DNA from: Antilocapra americana
Taxonomy: Eukaryota; Chordata; Mammalia; Artiodactyla; Antilocapridae
NCBI GenBank assembly: GCA_007570785.1
Contig: ML664161.1
Span: 1,487,658-1,551,657 of the forward strand
DNA length: 64,000 bases
Direction: 5' to 3'
Positions 11,060 to 22,132 of the stretch are shown one piece after another. The notes under the pieces were generated by a model. The model was not told the DNA's origin. It did no database searches and saw nothing but the letters and a program-made list of their open reading frames with translations. The position numbers and the translations under genes were made by a program. Position 1 is the first letter of the stretch, and every line of letters starts with the position of its first letter.

Positions 11060-12910
11060 CTACTTTTCTCCCCTCTGTTACAGACAAAGTCCCTCAGGAC
11101 TGCTTAACAAACTACCTCTTGGCTCCTTTCAGTCATCTACTAGAAAGGTCTTTGGGTAATGACGATTTCTCATGGTTCACTGGTAGTTCTTACCGGAAAG
11201 GTGTCAGAGGTAAACACTGTGCTGGATTTTCTTTTGCCACTCCTTTTGATGTTGTTGAGGCTATATTTTTATCTTTGGCATTTTGGCCCTATGACTATTT
11301 TGGCTGAATTATGTTCTCTTACATGGGCTTGTACTTTAGACGAGGACAAAACTGCCAGTATTTATACTGATGGTAGATATGCTTCTGGAATAGCTCATGA
11401 TTTTGGAATGTTGTAGAAGCCACATGGGTTCCTTACATCCAGATAAAATAAAATTTAAAATGTCTCCTATGTTGAAAATGCAGTAAGTTTACCTGCTGCT
11501 TTAGCTACTATCAAATTTCCAAGTATTCTAAATTAGGTTCTCTGGGAACAAAATGCCAATCATCTTGCTGATATTTCTGCAAGGAATTCTGCCCTTAAAG
11601 GGACCAACAACAGCCAAACCTTTTTCATGTTCCAAAGGGATATTTTACCAAATGATATCTTAGAAAACCTGGTTGCAAAGGCCAAAAAACTTGGTATAAA
11701 AGCCCAGAGAAAAGCAAGATTGGGAATACAATGATTTGTTTGTTAAAAAGAGAAATTTCTGCTTTGGACCAAATAACAACTCAATCCTATCAGAGACTCT
11801 AAAATTCCCTTTCCTCACTATATACATGCATTTAACCATTGGTCTAGTGCCCAAATAATTGTACTTATGATTCAATATTGGTGAGAAAACATAAACAAAG
11901 CCTCAGAAAGTGTCTACCTCAATTTTCCCCACTTGTCTGAAGTACAACCCAGAGAAGCCTGTTTGTAGTGCTCCTGAACATTTCAAACTGCCTAATGGAC
12001 AACTGAAGGCCTGGAAAATGGATTTCAACAACTTCTTCTGTCTCAAGGATGCACATATGTTTTAATCATTGTCTGTATGTTTTCATATTGGACTTGAAGC
12101 CTTCCTTTGAAGACAGGCTAATCTCTTCTGTGGTTAAATTTTTTGGGGGAAAGATCATCCCTATCTGAGAAACCGTTTTCAAGCTTCATAGAGATCAAGA
12201 AATCCGTGTTAGTGTCAGACAGTTTGACAAGTATGCACTGTTTGATCAGTTTTACAACATTCTCACTGTGCTTACCACTATCAATTTCTGCTTTAGTCAA
12301 ATATATTGATAGCATTAAGACTCAACTGGAAACTTACAGAATCTCTGCAAATACCTTGGACACAAACACTTTCATTGATCCTTCTAAATTTCAGTTCCAT
12401 TACTTTTGGAACTCATAAATTCTCACCCTCTGAAATAGTCACAGGAGGCCTAATGAATTTTGTTTCTGCCTCTTTTGACCTACAACTGATGAAAGGAGAG
12501 ACACTCCAGCATGCAAAGTCCTAATTGCTTCTTTTAAAAAAATTACCATGATTTGGCAGAGCAGTCTTTTCATGGTATACTCTCAGGAGACAATGATCTA
12601 CAGCATTGTACCTTGCAACCTGAATATTCTGTCTATTAGAAAAGATGCCTACAGAAGAAACTTCTTCAATCGACCTGGAGGATCCCAGCAGTCACTGCTA
12701 ATCTACCTTCACATTGCCAAATTCCATGAAACAAACTCTTGGATTTACATGACACACCTAAAGAAAGCACCAAATTCTAATTGGACATGTGCCTTAAAAA
12801 TTAAAGATTTCCCAGAATTGAAGCCTTCAATATCCGATGAGACAAGTTTCCCAAGATATCCAGAGCAGGTCTGTTGGAAGTTTGTTACCAGACCTTTGAT
12901 GAAGACATAA
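11060..12910 (+). mobile_element. ERV pol remnant: RNase H and integrase
   Basis: RNase H: a frame at 11155-11300 shows WFTGSSY; the catalytic aspartate expected between T and G is absent. A second block at 11335-11415 retains IYTDGRYA with its aspartate. Integrase: degenerate sequence from about 11800, then frames at 12306-12524 and 12548-12910 with the C-terminal part (TFGTHKFSPSEIVTGG; later WIYMTHLKKAP). Frames shift repeatedly. The coding similarity ends near 12910, and no envelope gene follows. Confidence 0.75.
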
Positions 12911-13172
12911 TGATGACCTCTAACATCTTTGATCTTGATAATATATGGACGTTAGATAAAAGGTGTCTACGAATTCTCCCTCCTACTTCTTATTAATACT
13001 TGAATGTGACCTCAATTCATTCCCAACCTGTATATTTTCCTTCCAGTGTGAGACATTATACTCAGGAAAGGTTCTTCCTTGGATAGAAGGACAAAAAGAT
13101 ACTGAAACTGGAAAACTTTATCCTTGATCAGTGACCCTTTCAGAGAAAGGTCTAGATCAAAGGGGGGGGGGG
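12911..13172 (+). mobile_element. ERV 3' internal region without env, ending in polypurine tract
   Basis: Only about 260 bp separate the integrase end from a purine run AAAGGGGGGGGGGG at 13159-13172. That run is placed and built like a retroviral polypurine tract, the primer site for plus-strand DNA. There is no room for an envelope gene, so env was deleted or never present in this copy. Confidence 0.6.
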
Positions 13173-13194
13173 TGGAATGTAAAAGGAGAAAAAA

Positions 13195-13240
<46 letters not shown>

Positions 13241-13640
13241 GTACATATATATAAGGAGAAACTTCAAATAGAGTTGGGAGACCAGATGGAAGAGTTCTTA
13301 TGCCCTATTATAATAGCAGAGCCCAACAGAAAGAAAGATCCCTCTTCCTTCCTGGCAAGGACTCAGCCAATGAAAAACCGTGGATTCTTTGTTGCTATAA
13401 ACAATGTAATATATAGCCATGTCAACTTCCTTTTCCCCTCTGTGAATGGGTTCTCCCTCCTTTGCACTGTTTGGACATGAGTGTAACACATTATGGTTCC
13501 AGATCTTGAATTATAATTCTCTGTTGATTCCAAAAAAACTCTTATTTGCTAGAGAAATATCTGATTATTTCAGATCAAAAACAAAATACTTATCCTCCTC
13601 AAACCAGACACATCATGTGGAGCTTTCAACAACAACAACA
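13173..13640 (+). mobile_element. ERV 3' LTR (degenerate)
   Basis: Sequence directly after the polypurine tract starts with TG as LTRs do. It contains a TATA-like TATAAACA at about 13398 and a decayed polyadenylation region near 13530 (CCAAAAAAACTCTTATTTGC). A CTAT microsatellite has expanded near its left edge. The right boundary is uncertain; it is set at the CAA-rich stretch at 13630-13640. No matching 5' LTR was found. Confidence 0.5.
13197..13240. repeat. (CTAT)11 microsatellite
   Basis: Eleven perfect or near-perfect tetranucleotide units inside the ERV 3' LTR; likely polymorphic in length. Confidence 0.97.
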
Positions 13641-13654
13641 AAATAGGCATGACA

Positions 13655-13885
13655 AGGTGGTTGAAGATAAAGTCTGACGACGCAAAACAAGAATCAAAAT
13701 CAGTCATTTAATGTTGATATTATCAAAAAAGGAATTTACAATAACTACGGTAAATATGTTAAAGACTAATGTAAGAAAATATGAAACATATAAAGACAGA
13801 TGAGTAACATAGGTGTAACAATGGACATTCTAAGAAAGAAACATAAGATAGAAATAAAAACCAATGTAACAGAAATGATCTTCTC
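13655..13885 (+). mobile_element. Old L1 fragment (ORF1 N-terminal region)
   Basis: The segment with AAAAAAGGAATTTACAATAA, ATATGTTAAAGACTAATG and GATGAGTAACATAGGTG matches the layout of the coiled-coil-coding start of ancient L1 ORF1. It is isolated, with no other L1 part nearby in this orientation, so it is a fragment. Confidence 0.55.
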
Positions 13886-14348
13886 TTTTTTATAAGGTAT
13901 CAGGTTGCTGAAATGAGTGACAGCTCATTTTGAAAAATAGTAGGGCATGTCAATGAAAGGATCTTTGGGCTTATAAGATTTAGGCATATGTTAGATGATT
14001 TTGGAGAAGGTGTAAATGGATTGGGAAGCTCTGGATTATGTGGTTTTAGGAGGGTGGGTTGATACTCTGATTGAGTGTTAATCTTATCTATAATTTGTAA
14101 AGAATAAAGTGAGGCTAAAACCATAAGTGGAAAACAAAACATAGTGGCCCCTTTTTAAGTAGGAAGGGAAGAAATGGTGTCAACAATGTCCATCTAGTTA
14201 TCTGTGTACAGACATGGTTATGGCATGATCTTCCTTTTATCTTAATCCATCAGGATCACAGAATGGCCTTGCCTGACACTGGTGTTTTGTTAAATTGTTT
14301 ATTTTCAACAGAACATCAACACCAATAGTAATTTGCAGATACAATTAG
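13886..14348. other. Unassigned intergenic sequence
   Basis: No gene or repeat family recognised. The long minus-strand open frame at 14142-13900 lacks any familiar motif and is probably chance. Confidence 0.5.
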
Positions 14349-14966
14349 TGTCAGGGAACATTTGGCAGGAGACTTCCTGTGTGCTGTTTTCTGATGTCCC
14401 TTATCAATCCCTGAATATTCAGAGATGAGTGGAGAGGCACACCTTTCCCGGGACAAAAGAAATGCATACATTCTTAAAGTAAAGTAACCATTTACAGTCT
14501 TCTTCCCTCTCTGATATGGAAAGTGAGTTTTTACAACCCCCTCTCTTTGAGATGGATTCTAGCCCTATGTTTTCTGGATAAGTTGCAAGATTTTTATCTT
14601 TGCTGAAAAGGCTATCTTGTAAGACAGCATATATATGCCCACATTATGCTGAATAAACACCTTTGCTTCATCAGAGCTTTGGTCCTTTTGTCTCATTTCT
14701 TTTCTCCTTCTTCCTTTTTTCTATTTCTCTCCTTCAGGCCAACCTCAGAGAGTGCGAATATCCGTTGTGCTCACTAACCTGCCCGGGCTTTCAAGTCCCC
14801 CATGCAAGGGCGCCCTGTGCCTAATGTGTAGCGACGCAAACCTCGTGTCAGAGGTTTTATTGACTCCTCACGTAAACTAGGGAATATCGGCCTCTTTTTC
14901 TTTCCTTTATTTTCTTATCGTCGACTCTGCACCCCCAAGCCCTGGCCCATTAAAGGGCCATAATAA
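14349..14966 (+). mobile_element. Solo ERV LTR
   Basis: Begins TGTCAGGGAACATTTGGCAG. A TATA-like CATATATATGCC lies at about 14628 and the polyadenylation signal AATAAA at about 14651, followed by a pyrimidine-rich stretch and a GC-richer 3' part, as in R-U5. AATTAG flanks it at 14343-14348 and 14967-14972. Six-base duplications are typical of class II (beta-like) ERVs. The 3' terminus is not the usual CA, so the exact right edge is uncertain. No internal retroviral sequence is attached. Confidence 0.7.
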
Positions 14967-14972
14967 ATTAGG

Positions 14973-15999
14973 ATTATTTTATAATAACTAAAGGAAAAAG
15001 AATAAGGAGAAAACTTTCCTGTTCATACTGAGAATTTTATTATTGTTACTTTATAATAGTTTCACATATTTTAATATATTTGATTTTTTAAATAACCTGA
15101 ATTTATAATAAGGAAGAACTCTGTATGATAATTAAGAAGTTGTTTTTAGAGTAATGCAGTTCTGTGGGTGCATGTATAAATATACACACATATATAATGT
15201 TTAGTAGAAGAGTAGACTCTCATTTAAGAAATCAAAGTATTAGTTTTGATTATATAAAAACTATGAAATAAATTCTGCAAAAAAAAAGGAATTAGATTCT
15301 ACAAACAATAGCAAAAGCTACAATTTCTCTTTTCACTGGTATAGCATATCAATTTCATAAGGGACAAATAGGAACCATAATTATGGAAAACTGTGTTCAT
15401 ATAAAAAGAAGAAAACTTAATTTTTTTTTTATTTTAGTTTACATCCATTAGAAGGTACAGTGTGTTTTCAAAGTGCAAAAATAATTTTAGGAATATTCCG
15501 TACCATTTTGTAGAGGATAAGATGATTCATACTGATTAGGCTTCCTGTTGAGGCTGAGTGGTTTTAATAAAAGAAGGAAATCAATGACTGGCCATTGGAA
15601 TATAATGGATCTGTAATGCTATATTTTAATGAAGCAACAATGGGAAGCCATTAGAATGAAATGGATTGACCATCAACAACACATGAAATAATTTATTAAA
15701 CAGGCCAATGTGCAGATAATAGAGTCACTAAAAGTATGCTGTAGGGATATATTAAAAAGTGTGAGGGTATAGTTTTCTGGTTAATTTCTAAATTAAGGAT
15801 TATTATCAGGCAAAACAAAAAAACATAATTTGCTAATTAGTGCTATATATTTAGGACCTTTTTACTGCCTTTAAATTCTATGTTTTGTGTATTTTATGAT
15901 ATAGTATAGTGAAAATTCATAGTAATTTGGACAAAATCTGCAAATATATGTATGTTCTTTAAAATGATTAATATTAACTAATCTTTAATTAATATTACA
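14973..15999. other. AT-rich unassigned intergenic sequence
   Basis: About 1 kb of AT-rich DNA with short homopolymers; no coding signal or repeat recognised. Confidence 0.6.
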
Positions 16000-16012
16000 T
16001 ATGAAGAGGTTA

Positions 16013-16323
16013 GGGCTTCCCTGATGGCTCAGTTGGTTAAGAATCTGCCTGCAATGCAGGAGACTCTGGTTTGATTCTTGGGTTAGAAAGATCCCCTGGA
16101 GAAGGGAAAGGCTACCCACTCCAGTATTCTTGGGCTTCCCTTGTGGCTTAGCTGGTAAAGAGTCAGCCTGCAATGCCAGAGATCTGGCTTGGATCCCTGG
16201 GTTGGGAAGATCCCCTGGAGAAAAGAAAGGCTACTCACTTCAATAGTCTGGCCTGGAGAATTCCATGGGCTGTATAGTTCATGGGGTCACAAACAGCCAC
16301 AGAAGACTGAGCAACTTTCACTT
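16013..16323 (+). mobile_element. Two-unit Bov-tA composite in one target-site duplication
   Basis: Unit 1 (16013-16132) has a full tRNA-like head and stops after CCACTCCAGTATTCTT. Unit 2 (16133-16322) starts a new head GGGCTTCCCTTGTGGCTTAG and runs to the normal 3' end. A perfect 13-bp duplication TATGAAGAGGTTA at 16000-16012 and 16324-16336 surrounds both. The missing part of unit 1 does not reappear after unit 2, so this is not a simple insertion of one SINE into another. Confidence 0.92.
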
Positions 16324-16471
16324 TATGAAGAGGTTATTGTTTCTTGTCAAATAATCTGTTCCTATTCTCTCACTTAATGCATGTCTTATATAATCATTGC
16401 CTAGTCAATATCATTTTTATAAGATTAGAAATAATTTAGTAACCCAGGAACATAGTTCATTTTCAAAAAGC

Positions 16472-16608
16472 TACATATATATATATATATATATATCTTT
16501 ATATATAGACATATCTTTATATATAGATATATCTACATATATATATCTTTATATCTTTATATATATAGATATATCCTTATATATCTATATATATATATAT
16601 CTTTATAT
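16472..16608. repeat. TA-rich compound microsatellite
   Basis: Runs of TA interrupted by repeated CTTTATATATAGA-type units. Open frames across it encode only low-complexity Y-I repeats and are not genes. Confidence 0.95.
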
Positions 16609-16610
16609 AT

Positions 16611-18235
16611 AACCCATGTGGTGCTAACATGGGCAGAAGGATGTTCACTCATCCTCTCCTGTGAGAACTCCAATATTGCAACTAACTGCTGAACAATCAT
16701 CCACAAGAGAATATTGGATCCCACCAAAAAAAGATACCCTACACTGAAGGGCAAAGGAGAAGCCCAGCAAGACAGTAGAGGGGCGAAATTGCACTTAGAA
16801 TCAAACCGTATACCCACCAGAGAAGTTCAGAGAGCTCAAACAAAACCTTGTCCACACCAGGACCCAGGGACCCCACAAGAGACTGAGCCAGACCTGCCTG
16901 AGGGTTTGAGTGTCTCCTGCAGAAGCACGGGTGAACAATGGCCTGCTGCATGGACAGGAGCTCTGGCTGCAGCATGTGACAGAAGTCTTCTTGAAGTAGG
17001 TTGCCATTGACCCAGAGTCATTGAGCAGATGACCCACAAACTGGAAAACAATTATACCAAAGCACTTCTCTCACTGTTGTGAAAGTTCTAGGGTCCACAA
17101 CAGATTTCCCAACCTGAGGATCCTGCACAGGGACTAAAACCACAAGGAATTTGAATTTAAAGGCCAGTGGGATTTGATTACAGAACTTCCACAGGACTGG
17201 GGAAACAGATTCTTGGAGGGCACACAAAACCTTGTGTGCACCAGAACCCAGAAGAAAGAAGTGACCCCACAAGAGACTGAGCCAGACTTGCCTGTGAGTG
17301 TCCAGCAGTCTCTGGTGGAGGCATGGGTCGACAGTGACCTGTTGTGGGGTGAGGGGCACAGAATACAACAGTCCTGGGAGTTGTGGCATGCTCATCTTCT
17401 CCTAGGAAAACTCCAAAATTGCAATTAACCACTGAACAACCATCAACAGAAGTCCTTTTGAAGAAGGTTGCCACTACCCCTGCTATGGTTTGACCTCAGG
17501 CCAAACTACAGGGAGGGAACATATCCCCACCCATCAACAGAAAATTGGATTAAAGATTTACTGAGGATGACCCAGCAGAGTATGAAACAGATTCCCCTAA
17601 GGCCAGCCCCTCCCATCAGGAAGCTTCTACAAGTCTCTTATCCTTATCCATCATTGGGCAGACAGAATGAAAACCACAATCACAGAAAACTAATCAAACT
17701 GTTCACATGCAGTATAGCCTTGTCTAACTCAATGAAACTATGAGACATCCCCTGTAGGGCTACCCAAGATGGACGGGTCATGGTGGAGAGTTCTGACAAA
17801 ACGTGGTCCACTGGAGATGGGAATAGCAAACCACTTCACTATTCTTGCTTTGAGAATCCCAAGAACAGTATGAAAAGGTGAAACATATGACACTGAAAGA
17901 TGAAATCCCCAGGTCAGTAGGTGCTCAATATGCTACTGGAGAAGAGTGGAGAAATAACTCCAGAAAGAATGAAGAGGCTGAGCCAAAGCAAAAACAGTAT
18001 CCAGTTGGATATGACTGGTGATAGAAGTAAAGTTCAATGCTGTAAAGGACAATATTGCATAGGAACCAGGAATGTTAGGTCCATGAATCAAGGCAAATTG
18101 GAAGTGGTCAAATAGGAGATGGCAAAAGTAAACATTGACATTTCAGGAATCAGTGAACTAAAATAAAATGGAAGGAGTGAATTTAATTCAGATGACCATT
18201 ACATCTAGGCCTGAAAGCAATGGAAAAATTAAGAA
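16611..18235 (+). mobile_element. BovB 5' region: 5' UTR and start of endonuclease domain, 3' missing
   Basis: From about 17455 the sequence is the BovB 5' region ending in the first part of the open reading frame. A frame at 17921-18115, then past one stop, shows the apurinic-endonuclease-type N-terminus (GTRNVRSMNQGKLEVVK, then ISGISELK). The element stops at about 18235, before most of the endonuclease and all of the RT. The upstream part, 16611-17455, contains two related copies of several segments and is assigned to the 5' UTR by continuity, with less certainty. Having a 5' end without a 3' end is the reverse of the usual truncation. Confidence 0.72.
16840..17480 (+). repeat. Duplicated segments in the BovB 5' UTR-like region
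   Basis: Three segment pairs are clear: 16840-16959 with 17223-17354 (both starting ACAAAACCTTGT and sharing CCACAAGAGACTGAGCCAGA); 16654-16710 with 17397-17453 (shared ACTCCAAWATTGCAAYTAAC pattern); and 16979-17014 with 17444-17479 (AGAAGTC, TTGAAG, GGTTGCCA). The copies are diverged, and the order of the first two pairs differs between copies. Confidence 0.7.
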
Positions 18236-18440
18236 TCTGACCTCCTGCCTTAATGATTAACTGAAATTATTTTCCCTTTAAAACTGCTGGAGCAGAATCT
18301 CTAGAGTTGGTCTCTGGATATCCACCATCTCCCTCAGACTGCTGGCTTTTCTGAATAAAGTACCTTTCTTCGCTACTGAAGCTTGAACCTCACTATATTT
18401 GCTGTTGAGCAGTGAGCAACCAAACCTGCGTTATGTTACA
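18236..18440 (+). mobile_element. ERV LTR 3' fragment
   Basis: Looks like the R-U5 end of an LTR: CCCTTTAAAACTGC, then AATAAAG within TTTTCTGAATAAAGTACC near 18354, then a tail ending GCGTTATGTTACA. The 5' part is missing at the junction with the BovB. Confidence 0.55.
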
Positions 18441-18665
18441 ATTTCTCTTTCTACAGCTTAAGTCTTTATTTCAGATCTGACTTTTTTTAAAAAATTTTAT
18501 CTTTGAAGTTGAAATGGATACACTTATCATATATCTCTACACATATGCCCTCTGAGAACTGTCAGTAAAATAGCTAAATAACCTCTTTCCTTTAGTAAAG
18601 ATATATAAGTGAAGTTTTACTTTACTTGAATAATGAAGAAATCATGAACTTTTAAAACTCACTTC

Positions 18666-18987
18666 CAGGACCTCCCTAGTGGTCTAGCGGTTAAGAATCT
18701 GCCTGCCAATGTGGCGGACTCAGTTACATCCCTGGTCTGGGAAGACTCTACATGTTTCGGAGCAACTAAGCCTGCGTACTGCAACGACTTGAGTCCACAT
18801 CCTACAACTGCAGAAGCCAAAAAGCACCTAGAGCAGGTGATCCACAACAACTGAAGCCACCACAATGAGAATCTCAGCAATGCAGAGTAACTCCCACTTG
18901 CCACAACCAGAGAAAGCCTGCACACAGCAATGAAGATCCAGTACAGCCAAAAATAAATAAGTAAAATAAAATTTATCTCCAAGAAAG
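18666..18987 (+). mobile_element. CHR-type SINE (tRNA-derived, long form)
   Basis: Starts ACCTCCCTAGTGGTCTAGCG with tRNA-like A and B boxes, followed by the repeated GCAACTA/CACAACT body and ends GCCAAAAATAAATAAGTAAA, an A-rich tail. CHR SINEs occur across cetartiodactyls. Confidence 0.88.
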
Positions 18988-19420
18988 TTTAATTAAAAAC
19001 AGAACTCATATACCTTTCATATGTAATCCATTTATGCAGAGAAGAATTTTAATTAAAAGTTCCAAATAAAGATAACATAAATCTATATTATAAATGTTTT
19101 GAGACAAGGTTTTGAATATATATTTCTTATGGATAAACCCAGATTAATTCAGTCTACAAATACTCTTTTAAAAATTATTATATATTTAATAGACCTATAG
19201 GTGATGAGTCTGCAAAGATGGTCCTACAATCTACTGAGGGGGAAAAAAGCTCATTTTATCCATATACACATTCAGTACAACGTAATAACAATTCCATCAA
19301 AGAAGTGTATACTTTTTGAAACCCATTCAGAGAGACACTTCATAGGAAAAAAAGAAGCTTCAGAAAAGTCAAAGGTGAACAGTACAAATGTTTCATTCAT
19401 AACTTATATAAACTAAGAAC
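18988..19420. other. Unassigned AT-rich sequence
   Basis: No gene or repeat recognised. The open frame at 19201-19416 shows no motif and has no support as a gene. Confidence 0.5.
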
Positions 19421-19542
19421 AATTTCGGGGAATTCGCAGTGGTTAGGATTCTGGACCTTCATAGCTATGGCCTGGGTATTATCTCTGGTCTGGGAACTGA
19501 GATCCCTCAAGCCATGAAGTATAGCCAAAAAAAACCCCAAAA
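19421..19542 (+). mobile_element. Short CHR-type SINE
   Basis: Diverged tRNA-derived head (GGGGAATTCGCAGTGGTTAG, TCTCTGGTCTGGGAACTGAG) with the tail GCCAAAAAAAACCCC. The short body fits the CHR-2 type. Confidence 0.75.
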
Positions 19543-20655
19543 ATCTTCATTCTTATGTTCATAAATGTATTCTCACAAAAAGGTGATGTATTTGAGTACA
19601 TCTGTTTGTTCTAATCCAGAATTAAAAGATATAAAATATGCCTTTAATTGTATAAGTAAAGAATTAAATCAAGATATATGACACGAAGACACCAAAAAGT
19701 AAGAGCCGATTCAAAAGATTAGATATAACAATTAGATAACTATGTATTAAATAAGCAGCATGTAAATAATAGAATTTGATATCCTGCATAAAAGTAGTAT
19801 CCTAATGAAAATTAGGAGGAGGGTAATAAGGCAGAGAGGTAATATATCACATTTCTAGATGAATTAATTTCCCTGCATATGATTCAGTAAGAGGTATATG
19901 ATCAAGTAGTAAGTATAAGTGGATGCTGGGATAATATAAAATTTTACTATTGTATATTATGATTTTATTGTTATTCATTATTTTACCTTCCTTGTATTTC
20001 TTTTGTTTTCCCTAAAATGAAAATGCATTACATATATAAAAGAAAGAATATATACTAAGAATAAAAAAGTAGAATTCTTATAAAATAAGTATTTTTCGTA
20101 AGAAATATTAAAGCTTTTCTAAAGAATAATGAATTTCTTTTAGGCCTGTATATCTATTTATTTGCTTATCACATGACCTTTCAAAGACAATGACAATGGA
20201 AAATCTCATTTGTGACATTTATAAAGTAAAAATTATATGGTTATTTCAATCACAAAACATAGTCTCCACCTTATAATTAGTTTCTAGATAAAAGTACAGC
20301 TTCCAACTTTAAATTCACATTACCTCTTATGTTCCTCAGGTCTAATATGGGGGTTTGCCTGTAGGTGGGGAAAGAATGTGATCAAGCTGCTTTTTTGCTT
20401 TTCTTTACCAGCTTTCTTGTCATGGCTTCTGGCCTGTTGAGTATGAAGCAGGTGGAAGCTGGTGAAGATCCAAAGAGATAAGAAGAAAATACGGCAGCTT
20501 CATCAACTCACTAATATGTAATACTTGGAAAGGCTTGTAGAGGTCCCGAGGTACAAAGTAAGGTGTCTGACAATTTAAATTGTTGCAGACCTTCCAAACA
20601 GGAGATTCTAAAAGTAGGAATCTTGAACTCTTCTCTTTACTAACTATAAAAATAT
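19543..20655. other. Unassigned AT-rich intergenic sequence
   Basis: About 1.1 kb without recognisable coding, RNA or repeat signal. The minus-strand open frame at 20668-20420 extends to the edge of the adjacent SINE and is probably chance. Confidence 0.5.
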
Positions 20656-20855
20656 TAACGTTATTCATTCAGTTGTGTCCAAATCTTTGCGACCCCATGG
20701 ACTGCAGCCTGCCAGGCTCCTCTGTCCATGGGCATTCTCCAGGCAAGAATACTGGAGAGGGATGCCATGCTCTCCTCAAAGGGATCTCCTCAACCCAAGG
20801 ATCAAGCCCAGGTCTCCTGCATTACAGGAAGATTCTTTACCATCTGAGACATCCT
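20656..20855 (-). mobile_element. Bov-tA SINE
   Basis: Reverse complement of the Bov-tA body and head: CAACTGAATG end, GACTGCAGCCTGCCAGGCTC, CAAGAATACTGGAGAGGGAT and TTCTTTACCATCTGAGACAT. Confidence 0.9.
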
Positions 20856-21538
20856 ATTACAAGTTTTAAAAAGGAGCTTCTGAGAGAATTTGTTTGGAGA
20901 AAGCTGTATAGTCAACCGAACCACCTCAGCTCAAAAATAGAGCACTGGGGTTCCTTTGATTAAGTCAAGAGAAATAGGCTTCAGTGTGACCATTCAGAAA
21001 CTTTGGTCTGTATCCCCTGAAATTAGTGGGCAAGGGCTTTACTTCTGCCTAAGAAAAAGGGGGAAGGAAAGTTGCTTGTGTATGAGGAACAGCTGAATAT
21101 GAATCTGTTTATCACATAACATGATGATAGGAATTTTGATTACCTAAAATTACCTGTTGTGACTACAAAGTCTCCTGAAGTGTTTATTTGGAGTCCAAAG
21201 AAATATCTCATTCACTGGGTAAATTGTGAAGGGGCTATGAAAGGAGAAATAGTTGCTTATCATTTTCATTCCTCAGTTCTGCTTCAGTGTTCCTGGTTAT
21301 GCTTGAATAGCATTTGCACAAGTTGTTTGTTGGTTTAAGAACAAACAGAAGTGAAGACTATTTGTGTATTCCTTTCACAATTTAAATGAGTATGAATTAT
21401 TGGTCACTCTTTGACATTTTATGGTCTAGCCTAGTTCAATCATAGCTTTTTGGATAATAACACTAATATTGCTATTTATGTCCTGTAATGTTTGATTTTG
21501 AGAAATAGAATATTTCCTGCCATATCAGTAAACAAGGA
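20856..21538. other. Unassigned intergenic sequence
   Basis: Nothing recognised in this stretch. Confidence 0.5.
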
Positions 21539-22132
21539 TGTCACAGTCATCAGGAATTGCAGCCTTGAACAGGATCCGGTGAGCACAAAGGAAACTAAGA
21601 ATAGCAACCAGCAGACTGCAGTCACTCCCTACAGTGAGCCCTGAGGGGACTTAGGAAGTGAAAACACAGGATGCTGGCCCCAGATAGCTGAGGTACATGG
21701 CAAAGGAATGATTTCAGTAAGCTCAGATTCCTACATCTTCTCATATTCAGAAATATGCTAAATGTCTTAACTTGGGATGAAGAGGAAAAGTTAAAATTTT
21801 ACATAACCTCCTGCTTCTTCTGCCTCTGTAACTCAGCTTGCTCCTTGCAAAGTCTGGATCACGTAGGTCTCAGAAAGTGGGGACTTGCAATAATAGGAAC
21901 TGGAGCTTATCTCACTTAACCTTGTCCTGCTCTTTGCAATCGCACAGCCCCTGCAAACCCGCAAACCCACTTAATCATGCCTGTGCATGTATTAAAACTC
22001 TGTAACTCCATTGTTCTTGGCTCAGAGCTTGGAGTGTTAACTCCTCTGGGCCCTGCCAGTGTAACAAACCTGAGTTTCCATCTCAGGTTGATTGGTTGGT
22101 GCTTGGTTTCTAGAGTACTGGTTTCTGCAACA
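21539..22132 (+). mobile_element. ERV LTR, probably solo
   Basis: Bounded by TG (TGTCACAGTCATCAGGAATT) and CA (GTACTGGTTTCTGCAACA). It has a TATA-like TATTAAAAC at about 21991 followed by a C/T- and G-rich R-U5-like part. No internal retroviral sequence or clear duplication flanks it, so the exact ends and class are uncertain. Confidence 0.6.

Noticed and set aside
17018..17474. Overlapping minus-strand frames up to 125 codons
   Set aside because: They lie antisense to the duplicated BovB leader region; the two sets of similar frames come from the sequence duplication.
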